A stretch of 6,295 nucleotides of DNA from Prevotellaceae bacterium (GCA_031259655.1 JAIRLF010000353.1:1-6295); one strand, 5' to 3'; positions 1 through 5,921 are shown, numbered from the stretch's first letter. Notes: generated from the letters alone by a model not told the origin. Numbers and translations are program-made.

Positions 1-620
1 TGGTTGCTGCTCCGGCGAACGATTCCGTATCGTACGCCTTTGGTATTCAGATTGCTAACGACCTTATCAGGAACGAGATAGCGGATGAAATAAATTTAAA
101 CGTGTTGATAGAAGCCATCAATGATGCAAAATCGGGAAAACCGAAAATGGACGAAGAAAAATCGCGACAAGTTCTTAGTAACTACCTAATTGCTCTTAAC
201 GAAAAAAAGAGGAAAGCAAACGAAACCGCAGGCATGGCTTTTCTCGAAAAAAACGCAAAAGAATCGGAAGTTGTTGTCTTGCCTTCGGGATTACAATACA
301 AAATTCTGAAAAAAGGCAAATTGATGAAACCCCGTGAAACAGATACAGTTGAAGTGCATTATAGAGGGATGCTTGTCGATGGCACAGAGTTCGAATCGTC
401 GGAAAAAATGGCGGGAGCGCCTGTCAGGTTTAAGCTTGGCGACGTCATTTCGGGCTGGAAAGAAGGGCTGCAACACATCGCCGAAGAAGGGCGCATAATA
501 TTGTATATACCGCCGAAATTAGCTTATGGCGACAGGAGTATGCCCGGAAGTCCTATTCCTCCGAGTTCTACTCTGATATTTGAAGTTGAACTGCTAAAAA
601 TCATTCCCGGCGCAAATTAA
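1..620 (+). CDS. FKBP-type peptidyl-prolyl cis-trans isomerase, 3' part (5' end outside window)
   Basis: The frame is open from base 3, so the gene starts upstream; the GTG at 102 is internal, not a start. About 205 residues are visible. The first ~90 (beginning VAAPANDSVSYAFGIQIAND) look like the helical FKBP_N dimerisation domain of Mip/FkpA-type enzymes. A catalytic FKBP domain follows from about base 285 to the stop. It shows VHYRG, GTEFESS, VISGW, LAYG and a terminal IPPSSTLIFEVELL strand, matching the FKBP12 ligand-pocket residues Tyr26, Phe36, Trp59, Tyr82, Ile91 and Phe99. The pocket Asp37 is replaced by Glu (codon 393-395), a conservative but unusual change. The family catalyses prolyl isomerisation and acts as a folding helper. 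Whether this one is cytoplasmic, periplasmic or a lipoprotein cannot be told without the N terminus. The next gene starts 26 bp downstream with no promoter seen between. Confidence 0.93.
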   Translation, partial: VAAPANDSVSYAFGIQIANDLIRNEIADEINLNVLIEAINDAKSGKPKMDEEKSRQVLSNYLIALNEKKRKANETAGMAFLEKNAKESEVVVLPSGLQYKILKKGKLMKPRETDTVEVHYRGMLVDGTEFESSEKMAGAPVRFKLGDVISGWKEGLQHIAEEGRIILYIPPKLAYGDRSMPGSPIPPSSTLIFEVELLKIIPGAN

Positions 621-646
621 TTGTCAATCATTTAAAATACAATACA

Positions 647-2029
647 ATGAGTTATATTACAGATTATATTGAAAAAAACAAACAACGCTTTTTAGACGAG
701 TTGTTCGCATTAATTCGGATACCCTCAATCAGTTCGCAGACAGAGCATAAACCCGATATGCTCAAGGCAGCCGAGTATTGGAAAAAAACTCTGCTCGACG
801 CAGGAGCCGATAAAGCGGAAATATTCACAACCACAGGAAATCCAATCGTTTATGGAGAAAAAACGGTCGATACATCGCTTCCGACAATATTAGTTTACGG
901 ACATTACGACGTTATGCCCGTAGACCCCGAAAATCAATGGGTTTCTGCTCCGTTCGAACCTGTAATCCGCGACGGAAAAATCTATGCGCGGGGAGCCGAC
1001 GACGATAAAGGTCAATCGTTTATACATGCCAAAGCGTTCGAACTGATGGTACAGACCGGAACGCTTCCATGCAACGTCAAATTTATGCTCGAGGGAGAGG
1101 AAGAAATCGGCTCAAGTTCGTTGAAAACCTGGTGCGCCGACAACAAAGAACTGTTGAACTCGGATGTGATTATCGTTTCCGATACGAGCATGATTGCCGA
1201 AGATGTTCCGTCAATAACTACCGGATTAAGAGGAATATCGTGCCTCGAAGTTGAAGTTTCGGGACCTTCGTACGACTTACATTCGGGTATATACGGCGGC
1301 GCTGTCGCAAATCCAGTCAATATCCTGTGCAAAATGATAGCCTCGCTGCACGACGAAAACGGAAAAGTCAAAGTGAAAGGGTTTTACGACGAAGTCGAGA
1401 TTGTGAGCAACGAAGAAAGACGCGAACTGGCAAAAGCGCCGTTTTCGCTGGAAGAATACAAAAAGTCTCTCAACATCAACGAAGTATGGGGCGAAACGGG
1501 ATACACGACCACCGAACGGACGGGGATACGTCCCGCCCTCGACGTCAATGGAATATGGGGAGGATACACCGGCGAAGGTTCGAAAACCATTATACCGGCA
1601 AAAGCGTTCGCCAAAATCTCCATGCGTCTGGTACCGAATCAGGATTACACGAAGATTGCGGAACTGTTCAAAGCTCATTTCGAGAGCCTTGCCCCCGCTT
1701 ATGTTAGGGTGAAAGTTACCCCGCTCCATGGCGGACAGGGATATGTTTCGCCAATAGATTCTCCCGCGTACAAGGCTGCGCAGAGAGCTGTGAAAGAGAG
1801 CTTTGGTGTTGCTCCCGTACCTTTTCGCAGCGGAGGCAGCATACCGATTATTTCGACTTTCGAGCAGGTTTTGGGCGCAAAGTCCATCCTGATGGGATTT
1901 GGATTGGAAAGCGATGCAATACATTCGCCCAACGAAAACTTCCCGTTATCGAATTTTTATAAGGGAATAGAAACTGTTCCCCTGTTCTACAAGTATTTTG
2001 TCGAAGAATATTCAAAAAAACAGTCATGA
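647..2029 (+). CDS. M20-family metallopeptidase (dipeptidase, carnosinase/CNDP-like)
   Basis: A complete 460-residue protein, the usual length for the dipeptidase branch of family M20. The two-metal site can be read: GHYD with His86 and catalytic Asp88; GADDDKG with bridging Asp119; EGEEEIGS with general base Glu152 and metal ligand Glu153; Asp179 in VSDTS; and His426 in IHSPNE. LHSGIYGG (His212) and SMRLVP (Arg327) belong to the lid/dimerisation domain, roughly residues 205-360, which inserts between the two halves of the catalytic domain. These enzymes hydrolyse di- or short peptides in the cytoplasm. No signal peptide is seen. The ATG at 647 is the first in frame and aligns with the expected MSYITDYIEKNKQRF opening; the leader is A/T-rich with no Shine-Dalgarno sequence, as is common in Bacteroidota. 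The exact substrate is not predictable from motifs. All key residues are intact. Confidence 0.95.
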   Translation: MSYITDYIEKNKQRFLDELFALIRIPSISSQTEHKPDMLKAAEYWKKTLLDAGADKAEIFTTTGNPIVYGEKTVDTSLPTILVYGHYDVMPVDPENQWVSAPFEPVIRDGKIYARGADDDKGQSFIHAKAFELMVQTGTLPCNVKFMLEGEEEIGSSSLKTWCADNKELLNSDVIIVSDTSMIAEDVPSITTGLRGISCLEVEVSGPSYDLHSGIYGGAVANPVNILCKMIASLHDENGKVKVKGFYDEVEIVSNEERRELAKAPFSLEEYKKSLNINEVWGETGYTTTERTGIRPALDVNGIWGGYTGEGSKTIIPAKAFAKISMRLVPNQDYTKIAELFKAHFESLAPAYVRVKVTPLHGGQGYVSPIDSPAYKAAQRAVKESFGVAPVPFRSGGSIPIISTFEQVLGAKSILMGFGLESDAIHSPNENFPLSNFYKGIETVPLFYKYFVEEYSKKQS

Positions 2030-2502
2030 GTAAGGAAATCAAAACCGAAGAACAGGCGATATGGGAAGGCAGCCCGAGTCAATGGTTGAATTTCAAGACG
2101 TATGCATATTGCGTAATAGTTACGGCGCTTATTATCACCGTATTGTTTATTGTTACGAAACTTCAGTGGTTGTTCGTTGCGCTTTTGCTGTATCCTCTTG
2201 TCAGGGCGGCGTTTGCATGGTACGAACTTCGTTCCGAAAGTTACAAAATCACCGCTTTGAGGGTATTACACCGCGCGGGCGTATTCAACAGAGTTACAAC
2301 GGAAACAAAACTGTCCGAAATACGGGAAGTTCTTTTGCTCGAACCCTGGTACGAAAGAATCGTTGGTTTGGGCAATATCCGTTTGAATCTTAAAGGTTTT
2401 GCCGAATCGTACGTTATGATATCCGGAATCCGTAAAGCGGAAAAAATCAAGGAATTATTGAATCAACAAATAAATAAATCCGAGGAACCGGAGAATAAAT
2501 GA
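2026..2502 (+). CDS. Small membrane protein with bacterial PH-like (bPH2/DUF304) domain
   Basis: A 158-residue protein. A short polar N terminus containing WEGSPSQW precedes two hydrophobic segments at about residues 27-44 and 48-65, probably a transmembrane hairpin. A soluble domain of about residues 68-147 then shows the bPH2 pattern: SYKITALRVLHRAGVF, a charged strand, then RIVGLGNIRLNLKG, equivalent to the 'GLG' strand of YdbS/YdbT-type proteins. The function is unknown; bPH2 proteins are membrane-anchored and of unclear role. The start overlaps the peptidase stop as ATGA (2026-2029), which suggests translational coupling. The end is rich in Lys and Glu (NKSEEPENK). The domain call comes from motif memory, not a search. 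Confidence 0.82.
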   Translation: MSKEIKTEEQAIWEGSPSQWLNFKTYAYCVIVTALIITVLFIVTKLQWLFVALLLYPLVRAAFAWYELRSESYKITALRVLHRAGVFNRVTTETKLSEIREVLLLEPWYERIVGLGNIRLNLKGFAESYVMISGIRKAEKIKELLNQQINKSEEPENK

Positions 2503-2540
2503 GAATATTAATTATATGTTAAATAAAAAATATAAGTGAA

Positions 2541-2819
2541 ATGGCTTTAGATATAACCGGAAAAATAGTGCAAGTATTAGATTTGCAGACAGGCGCTTCT
2601 GCACGGGGCGACTGGAAAAGACAGGAGTTTATCCTCGAAACCGAAGAGCAGTATCCTCGTAAGATATGTATCTCTTTGTGGGGCGATAGAATCAACGATA
2701 TCGCCGGAATTCAGATAGGCGGAGAGCTTATCACTGTGAGTATTGCTCTCGAATCGAAAGAGTTTAACGGACGCTGGTACACCGAAGTAAGAGGGTGGAG
2801 AATACTGCGTGCCGGTCAG
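2541..2819 (+). repeat. Direct repeat, unit 1 (DUF3127 domain duplication)
   Basis: This stretch aligns without gaps to 2915-3193, offset 374 bp. A hand count gives about 27 mismatches in 279 bases (about 90% identity), many synonymous. The similarity extends a little upstream, where both genes share ATGTTAAAT (2516-2524 and 2886-2894). It falls off immediately after the shared codons for AGQ. Confidence 0.95.
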
Positions 2820-2879
2820 GTGGTGGGCACGGGTCAAAATCAGAGCGTTCCGCCGAACTCGTTTAACGAAGGTTTTTGA
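2541..2879 (+). CDS. DUF3127 protein, copy A (OB-fold-like, lacks the SSB-type acidic tip)
   Basis: A 112-residue protein. Residues 1-93 are a single compact beta-rich domain typical of the Bacteroidota DUF3127 family: ITGKIVQVLDLQTG, WKRQEFILET, YPRKICISLWGD, then EFNGRWYTEVRGWRIL. This arrangement resembles a single-stranded DNA-binding OB fold; that reading is my inference. It shares 84 of 93 residues with copy B directly downstream. The rest is only a 19-residue tail ending NSFNEGF, where copy B has a longer linker and DSFDDLPF. The tail therefore lacks the acidic-Pro-Phe tip that SSB proteins use to dock repair and replication partners. It lies 38 bp after the PH-like gene and 35 bp before copy B, with no promoter element seen in either gap. 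The start at ATG 2541 matches copy B exactly. Confidence 0.85.
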   Translation: MALDITGKIVQVLDLQTGASARGDWKRQEFILETEEQYPRKICISLWGDRINDIAGIQIGGELITVSIALESKEFNGRWYTEVRGWRILRAGQVVGTGQNQSVPPNSFNEGF

Positions 2880-2914
2880 TTATTAATGTTAAATTTTAAA
2901 AAAATATAAATAAA

Positions 2915-3193
2915 ATGGCTTTAGATGTAACCGGAAGAATAGTGCAAGTATTAGATTTGCAGACAGGCACTTCTGCAAGAGGAGACTGGAAAAAACAGGA
3001 ATTTATCCTCGAAACCGAAGAACAGTATCCACGTAAGATATGTATCTCTCTGTGGGGCGACAGAATCAACGATATTGCCGGGATTCAGTTGAATAAAGAA
3101 CTTATCACGGTGAGTGTCGCTCTCGAATCGAGAGAGTTTAACGGACGCTGGTACACCGAAGTAAGAGGATGGAGAATACTGCGTGCCGGTCAG
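2915..3193 (+). repeat. Direct repeat, unit 2 (DUF3127 domain duplication)
   Basis: Partner of the repeat at 2541-2819. Two near-identical units in direct orientation 374 bp apart are a substrate for homologous recombination, which could collapse the pair into a single chimeric gene carrying the DDLPF tail. Confidence 0.95.
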
Positions 3194-3334
3194 GCGCCTG
3201 TAAATACGGCTCCGGGTCAGGTAAATACAGTTCCGGGCCAGAGTGTATCGCCTCAAGTTCCGCCGACAGCATTGTCTGCTGATGATTTTGCGAAACCCGA
3301 AGGAGGAGATTCATTCGACGATTTACCATTCTGA
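2915..3334 (+). CDS. DUF3127 protein, copy B (OB-fold-like with SSB-type DDLPF C terminus)
   Basis: A 139-residue protein. Residues 1-93 are the DUF3127 domain, differing from copy A only at positions 5, 8, 19, 27, 59, 60, 61, 68 and 73. A flexible, Pro/Gln/Val-rich linker (about 94-125) contains a duplicated VNTxPGQ. The last residues are DSFDDLPF, very close to the C-terminal tip of bacterial SSB (E. coli ends DDDIPF), which binds RecQ, RecO, PriA and other partners. Layout (OB-like domain, disordered linker, acidic aromatic tip) therefore mimics SSB. An ssDNA-binding or SSB-partner-binding role is inferred, not proven. It is the last gene of the + strand cluster; a GC-rich hairpin follows 30 bp after the stop. 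Confidence 0.87.
   Translation: MALDVTGRIVQVLDLQTGTSARGDWKKQEFILETEEQYPRKICISLWGDRINDIAGIQLNKELITVSVALESREFNGRWYTEVRGWRILRAGQAPVNTAPGQVNTVPGQSVSPQVPPTALSADDFAKPEGGDSFDDLPF
3200..3241 (+). repeat. Tandem 21-bp repeat x2 in the linker of DUF3127 copy B
   Basis: Units 3200-3220 and 3221-3241 differ at 3 of 21 bases and encode VNTAPGQ and VNTVPGQ. The unit is a multiple of three, so copy-number change would lengthen or shorten the linker without breaking the frame. Confidence 0.85.
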
Positions 3335-3364
3335 TACTGTGAGTAACAGCATTTTTATTGTTTT

Positions 3365-3386
3365 CCCGCGAATATTTTTGCGCGGG
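3365..3386 (+). other. GC-rich hairpin after the DUF3127 genes, possible weak terminator
   Basis: CCCGCG (3365-3370) pairs perfectly with CGCGGG (3381-3386) across a 10-base A/T-rich loop. No T-tract follows on the + strand; a G/T-rich stretch does. It may be an mRNA 3' end stabiliser or a poor terminator for the operon ending at 3334. On the - strand the stem is followed by AAAA, so it is not a terminator there. Confidence 0.35.
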
Positions 3387-3460
3387 GAGGGTGGTTGTTG
3401 TGTTCGCGGTTCGGTAAACACTTTCGATATATTTTTGTTATTTAGAGAGTGTTTGTTACA

Positions 3461-3469
3461 TAGTTTTGT
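3461..3469 (+). promoter_or_regulatory. Bacteroidota -7 element (TAnnTTTG) of the threonine dehydrogenase gene
   Basis: TAGTTTTGT matches the TAnnTTTG -7 consensus of the Bacteroidota housekeeping sigma factor. A candidate -33 TTG at 3435-3437 is 23 bp upstream, longer than ideal. The start of transcription would fall around 3474-3477, at or just before the ATG at 3477, predicting an almost leaderless mRNA. Confidence 0.6.
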
Positions 3470-3476
3470 ACAATAA

Positions 3477-4427
3477 ATGAAAAATATACTGATAATAGGC
3501 TCTACGGGACAAATAGGTTCGGAATTGACAATGACGCTAAGGTCGAGATATGGAAACTCAAATGTCGTCGCGGGGTTTATCAAAGGCGCCGAACCTAAGG
3601 GAAAACTTCTCGAATCGGGACCGTCTGCCGAAGCCGATATTGCAAATCCGGCGCAAATAGCCGGAATTGTGAAAACATATAAAATCGATACCATATATAA
3701 TATGGCGGCTCTGCTCTCTGCAACGGCGGAAGCTAAACCTCAACTCGCATGGAAGATTGGCTTGGAAGGACTGTTCAATGTGCTGGAAATTGCCAACGAA
3801 ATGCGTTGCGCCGTGTTCACTCCGAGTTCGATAGGCGCTTTCGGAAACAACACGCCAAAAGATAATACGCCGCAAGATACCGTCCAGCGCCCTCAAACTA
3901 TGTACGGAGTTACAAAAGTGGCGGGCGAACTGCTTAGCGATTACTACTTTAAACGGTTCGGTGTGGATACTCGATCGGTTCGTTATCCGGGTCTGATTTC
4001 GTACATGACGCCTCCGGGCGGCGGAACCACCGATTATGCTGTGGAAATCTATTACGCGGCAGTGGCGGGCAAAGTGTTCAAATCGCCAATAGCCGCAGGG
4101 ACGTTTATGGATATGATGTATATGCCCGATGCCCTGTGCGCCGCAATCGAGCTTATGGAAGCCGACCCTGCTAAACTTGTCCACCGTAATGCGTTCAATA
4201 TAACGGCGATGAGTTTCGACCCCGAAATGCTGAAATCAGCAATTCGGAAGTATATCCCCGATTTCAAAATGGAATACGAACTCGACCCTGTTCGTCAAGC
4301 TATTGCCGATAGCTGGCCCAACAGCTTGGACGACAGTTGCGCAAGAGAAGAATGGGGATGGTCGCCGAAATATGACCTCGATTCGATGACTGAAAATATG
4401 CTGAAGGAACTAAAAACTAAAAGTTAA
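3477..4427 (+). CDS. SDR-type L-threonine 3-dehydrogenase (NAD-dependent epimerase/dehydratase superfamily)
   Basis: A 316-residue extended short-chain dehydrogenase. The Rossmann motif GSTGQIG (Gly8, 11, 14) starts the chain; Asp54-Ile follows the third strand. The catalytic set is Ser117/118 in TPSSIGAFG, Tyr143 and Lys147 in YGVTK. The SDR-TDH signatures RYPGLIS, GGGTTDYAVEIYY, FMDMMYMPDA and SWPNSLDDSCAREEWGW are all present and separate this family from nucleotide-sugar epimerases. The expected reaction is L-threonine to 2-amino-3-ketobutyrate, normally with NAD+, feeding glycine plus acetyl-CoA via a ligase not seen here. Beta-2 ends VVAGFIKG, with Phe34 where many relatives have the Asp that binds the NAD ribose; I recall similar VVAGYIKG strings in Bacteroidales homologues, so this may be lineage-typical. 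The gene has its own promoter and is convergent with the downstream gene. Confidence 0.9.
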   Translation: MKNILIIGSTGQIGSELTMTLRSRYGNSNVVAGFIKGAEPKGKLLESGPSAEADIANPAQIAGIVKTYKIDTIYNMAALLSATAEAKPQLAWKIGLEGLFNVLEIANEMRCAVFTPSSIGAFGNNTPKDNTPQDTVQRPQTMYGVTKVAGELLSDYYFKRFGVDTRSVRYPGLISYMTPPGGGTTDYAVEIYYAAVAGKVFKSPIAAGTFMDMMYMPDALCAAIELMEADPAKLVHRNAFNITAMSFDPEMLKSAIRKYIPDFKMEYELDPVRQAIADSWPNSLDDSCAREEWGWSPKYDLDSMTENMLKELKTKS

Positions 4428-4438
4428 AAACTAAAAGT
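4411..4438 (+). repeat. Perfect 14-bp tandem repeat spanning the dehydrogenase stop codon
   Basis: TAAAAACTAAAAGT occurs twice back to back (4411-4424, 4425-4438). The stop TAA is the first three bases of the second unit. Loss of one unit would read into Trp-Leu-Ala-Gln-Thr-Pro-Asp-Met-Thr and stop at a TAA, a nine-residue extension. Confidence 0.9.
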
Positions 4439-4504
4439 TGGCTGGCGCAAACTCCTGACATGACGTAAATTGGATTGTCGAATTAGTTACTGAGCGACGC
4501 GTCC

Positions 4505-4542
4505 AAAAAAAGAAGCCCGCAAAGACTTGCTTTGCGGGCTTC
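4505..4542 (-). terminator. Rho-independent terminator for the - strand outer-membrane gene
   Basis: GAAGCCCGCAAAG (4512-4524) and its exact complement CTTTGCGGGCTTC (4530-4542) form a 13-bp stem with a 5-base loop. On the - strand the stem is followed directly by seven T (complement of A 4505-4511), the classic intrinsic terminator arrangement, about 70 bp after the stop at 4612. On the + strand there is no T-tract, so it would serve the convergent dehydrogenase transcript poorly, though the stem could still protect its 3' end. Confidence 0.88.
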
Positions 4543-4611
4543 AACAACATGTTTAATATAAAATATAATATACAATAATTTTATTTTATTCAAAAAATAC
4601 GATCGAAAAAA

Positions 4612-5151
4612 TCAGAAGAAATATATCGCCGACAATGTAAACACATTGCTTTTGAGGTCTAATTTCTTCAGTTTTTCGCCAATATCCTGCATTCCCCAAT
4701 TATATCGTCCTTCGATTTGCAGTTTCCAAATTTCGACTCCCAAGCCTAATCCGATTCCCCAATCGAAACGTTTGATGTCGTCCTTAAAATTGTCGAAACC
4801 CTTAAAATTCACGGCATATCCGAAATAAGGACCTGCCAGTATGACGGGTTTTATAACAGGTATAGGCAAGGGTTGCCAACGAATATTTACAGGAACGGTA
4901 AAATATCCGATAGAATTGTCTTTACCCTTATTTACAGAGTATAACAATTCGGGTTGTATACCTAAACCAATCAACGGGATTTTTAATTGGGAAGCAAATC
5001 CCACTTGCCAGGCTGTTCCGTCTGTCTGCAACTCCTGTTTCTTCGAATTAAATTCGCTGAAATTTACACCGGCTTTAATGCCGAAACGCAATTGCGCTTG
5101 TATGCTCCCAATGAACATAAACGCCACTAAAATCAATAATATCTTTTTCAT
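4612..5151 (-). CDS. Outer-membrane beta-barrel protein, PorT-like/porin family
   Basis: A 179-residue protein when started at ATG 5151. An upstream in-frame TTG at 5169 is rejected because the ATG gives a textbook signal peptide: MKK, a hydrophobic core to about residue 17, and probable cleavage after IQA at 19. The mature part begins QLRFGIKAGVNFSEF. It alternates polar and aromatic/hydrophobic residues in about eight short strands (for example WQVGFASQLKIP, GLGIQPELLYSV, YFTVPVNIRW, WGIGLGLGVEIWKLQIEGRYNW). It ends in AIYFF; a C-terminal Phe is the usual signal for outer-membrane assembly by BAM. This fits the outer-membrane beta-barrel (OMP_b-brl_2) family common in Bacteroidota; the specific role is unknown. 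A TAnnTTTG promoter lies about 30 bp upstream and a strong terminator downstream, so it is probably monocistronic. Confidence 0.88.
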   Translation of the reverse strand: MKKILLILVAFMFIGSIQAQLRFGIKAGVNFSEFNSKKQELQTDGTAWQVGFASQLKIPLIGLGIQPELLYSVNKGKDNSIGYFTVPVNIRWQPLPIPVIKPVILAGPYFGYAVNFKGFDNFKDDIKRFDWGIGLGLGVEIWKLQIEGRYNWGMQDIGEKLKKLDLKSNVFTLSAIYFF

Positions 5152-5181
5152 ATAACCTATTTTTATCAAACCAAATCTTTT

Positions 5182-5190
5182 GCAAAGGTA
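5182..5190 (-). promoter_or_regulatory. Bacteroidota -7 element (TACCTTTGC) for the outer-membrane gene
   Basis: Read on the - strand this is TACCTTTGC, a full TAnnTTTG match followed by the preferred pyrimidine. It would start transcription around 5175, leaving a leader of about 25 bases before ATG 5151. No clear -33 TTG is seen at the expected distance. Its place supports the ATG start over the TTG. Confidence 0.65.
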
Positions 5191-5287
5191 TAAATAAAAT
5201 TGAAAGCGTATAAAATTCTCTCCATCGTAAAAAATTTTCTCTATTAAAATATATTCCGAAATGTCGCTTTTTCCATTCGGAAGAATC

Positions 5288-5310
5288 TAACCGACATGAA
5301 AAGTCGGTTA
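5288..5310. other. Perfect 8-bp hairpin between the two - strand genes
   Basis: TAACCGAC (5288-5295) and GTCGGTTA (5303-5310) are exact complements around a 7-base loop. Weaker pairings surround it: TTCCGAA/TTCGGAA at 5254-5282, GCGAAA/TTTCGC at 5318-5333 and AATCCG/CGGATT at 5381-5401. No T-tract follows on the - strand, so it is at best a weak end for the transcript of the gene at 5415-5882. It could also be an operator-like dyad. No role is assigned. Confidence 0.35.
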
Positions 5311-5414
5311 TCGTTATGCGAAAAAACTTTCGCTTCTCTAACAACTTAAATCCTTCTTTGTTGATTGTTGGATTACATTTAATCCGGAAATTATGCGGAT
5401 TTTTCCGTATCCCC

Positions 5415-5882
5415 CTATAACTCATCGTCAAACGGGCTTACGCCCGGCGGATTAAACAAACCCCACCGGTCGGTAATATAGCTCCATTTATCGAACCCTG
5501 CTACCCAATCAATAAACAAAAGACGGTATTCTTCAATCAAATCCCTTACAATCTGAAAATATGCGACGTCCTTGAAACCAAAATCATTCAATGAGTGATT
5601 CATTATCTTTAAATCATTGGCGGCTCTTCGAATAAAAGTTGCCGCTTCCATCTTTATATCGTACAGTTCCACCGCTTCCGCTCCTGCTATTTTTACAGTC
5701 AGCATAGCAGCGTCGCTAATCATTTCACCTTTCAGAGATTGCAAATACATATTGTCTTCGGGAAACAGACTTGTCAGCAAATATACTACCTGCTGGATTT
5801 CTTCCCCTTTTTTGAACAGAGGCAAATTCCTCTCGTTCGGTTCATTATAATAGCCGTAGTCATCATCGTCGTCGTCATACAT
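5415..5882 (-). CDS. Conserved-looking hypothetical acidic helical protein
   Basis: I do not recognise this family by name. A 155-residue protein from ATG 5882. An in-frame extension to 5999 is rejected because a good TAnnTTTGC promoter lies inside it at 5913-5921 and the extra residues look like translated noncoding DNA. The protein opens with a run of six Asp (residues 3-8), then YGYYNEPNERNLPLF. The body (about 22-128) is predominantly amphipathic helix, with EEIQQVVYLLTSLFPED, MISDAAMLTVKIAGAEAVELYDIKMEAATFIRRAANDL and IVRDLIEEYRLLFIDWV. It ends Trp-rich and acidic (FDKWSYITDRWGLFNPP, SPFDDEL). No signal peptide or membrane segment is seen, so it is probably cytoplasmic. The tidy codon use, own promoter and even composition argue for a real gene. 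It may be a Bacteroidota-specific family; no function is proposed. Confidence 0.8.
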   Translation of the reverse strand: MYDDDDDDYGYYNEPNERNLPLFKKGEEIQQVVYLLTSLFPEDNMYLQSLKGEMISDAAMLTVKIAGAEAVELYDIKMEAATFIRRAANDLKIMNHSLNDFGFKDVAYFQIVRDLIEEYRLLFIDWVAGFDKWSYITDRWGLFNPPGVSPFDDEL

Positions 5883-5912
5883 AAGATACAATTTTATACA
5901 TATTAATAATGT

Positions 5913-5921
5913 GCAAAAATA
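5913..5921 (-). promoter_or_regulatory. Bacteroidota -7 element (TATTTTTGC) for the hypothetical gene
   Basis: On the - strand this reads TATTTTTGC, a full TAnnTTTG match. Transcription would begin near 5906, about 24 bases before ATG 5882. It decides the start choice, since any start further upstream would lie outside the transcript. No convincing -33 element. Confidence 0.62.

Noticed and set aside
102..620. FKBP gene starting at GTG 102
   Set aside because: The frame stays open back to base 3 and the upstream residues match the FKBP_N domain, so the gene is cut by the window edge rather than starting here.
1277..1924. Long - strand open frame opposite the M20 peptidase
   Set aside because: Shadow of a conserved gene with every catalytic residue intact; no promoter or start context.
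3558..4184. 208-residue - strand open frame opposite the threonine dehydrogenase
   Set aside because: Shadow frame; rich in His, Arg and Cys, with no family resemblance, and the + strand protein is certain.
4411..4438. CRISPR or insertion-sequence end
   Set aside because: Only two contiguous 14-bp units without spacers; no transposase and no terminal inverted repeats nearby.
4512..4542. Bidirectional terminator
   Set aside because: A T-tract exists only on the - strand side; the + strand continues with AACAACATG, so termination of the dehydrogenase transcript is not supported.
5152..5169. N-terminal extension of the outer-membrane protein from TTG 5169
   Set aside because: ATG 5151 gives a standard signal peptide and a normal leader from the promoter at 5182-5190.
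5370..5401. Riboswitch-like alternative hairpins (GGATT/AATCC versus AATCCG/CGGATT)
   Set aside because: Stems are only 5-6 bp, they lie downstream of a - strand gene rather than in a leader, and there is no recognisable aptamer.
5075..5431. 118-residue - strand open frame between the two - strand genes
   Set aside because: It overlaps the outer-membrane gene in another frame and covers its promoter; its composition (Phe, Arg, Lys, Ile-rich) looks noncoding.
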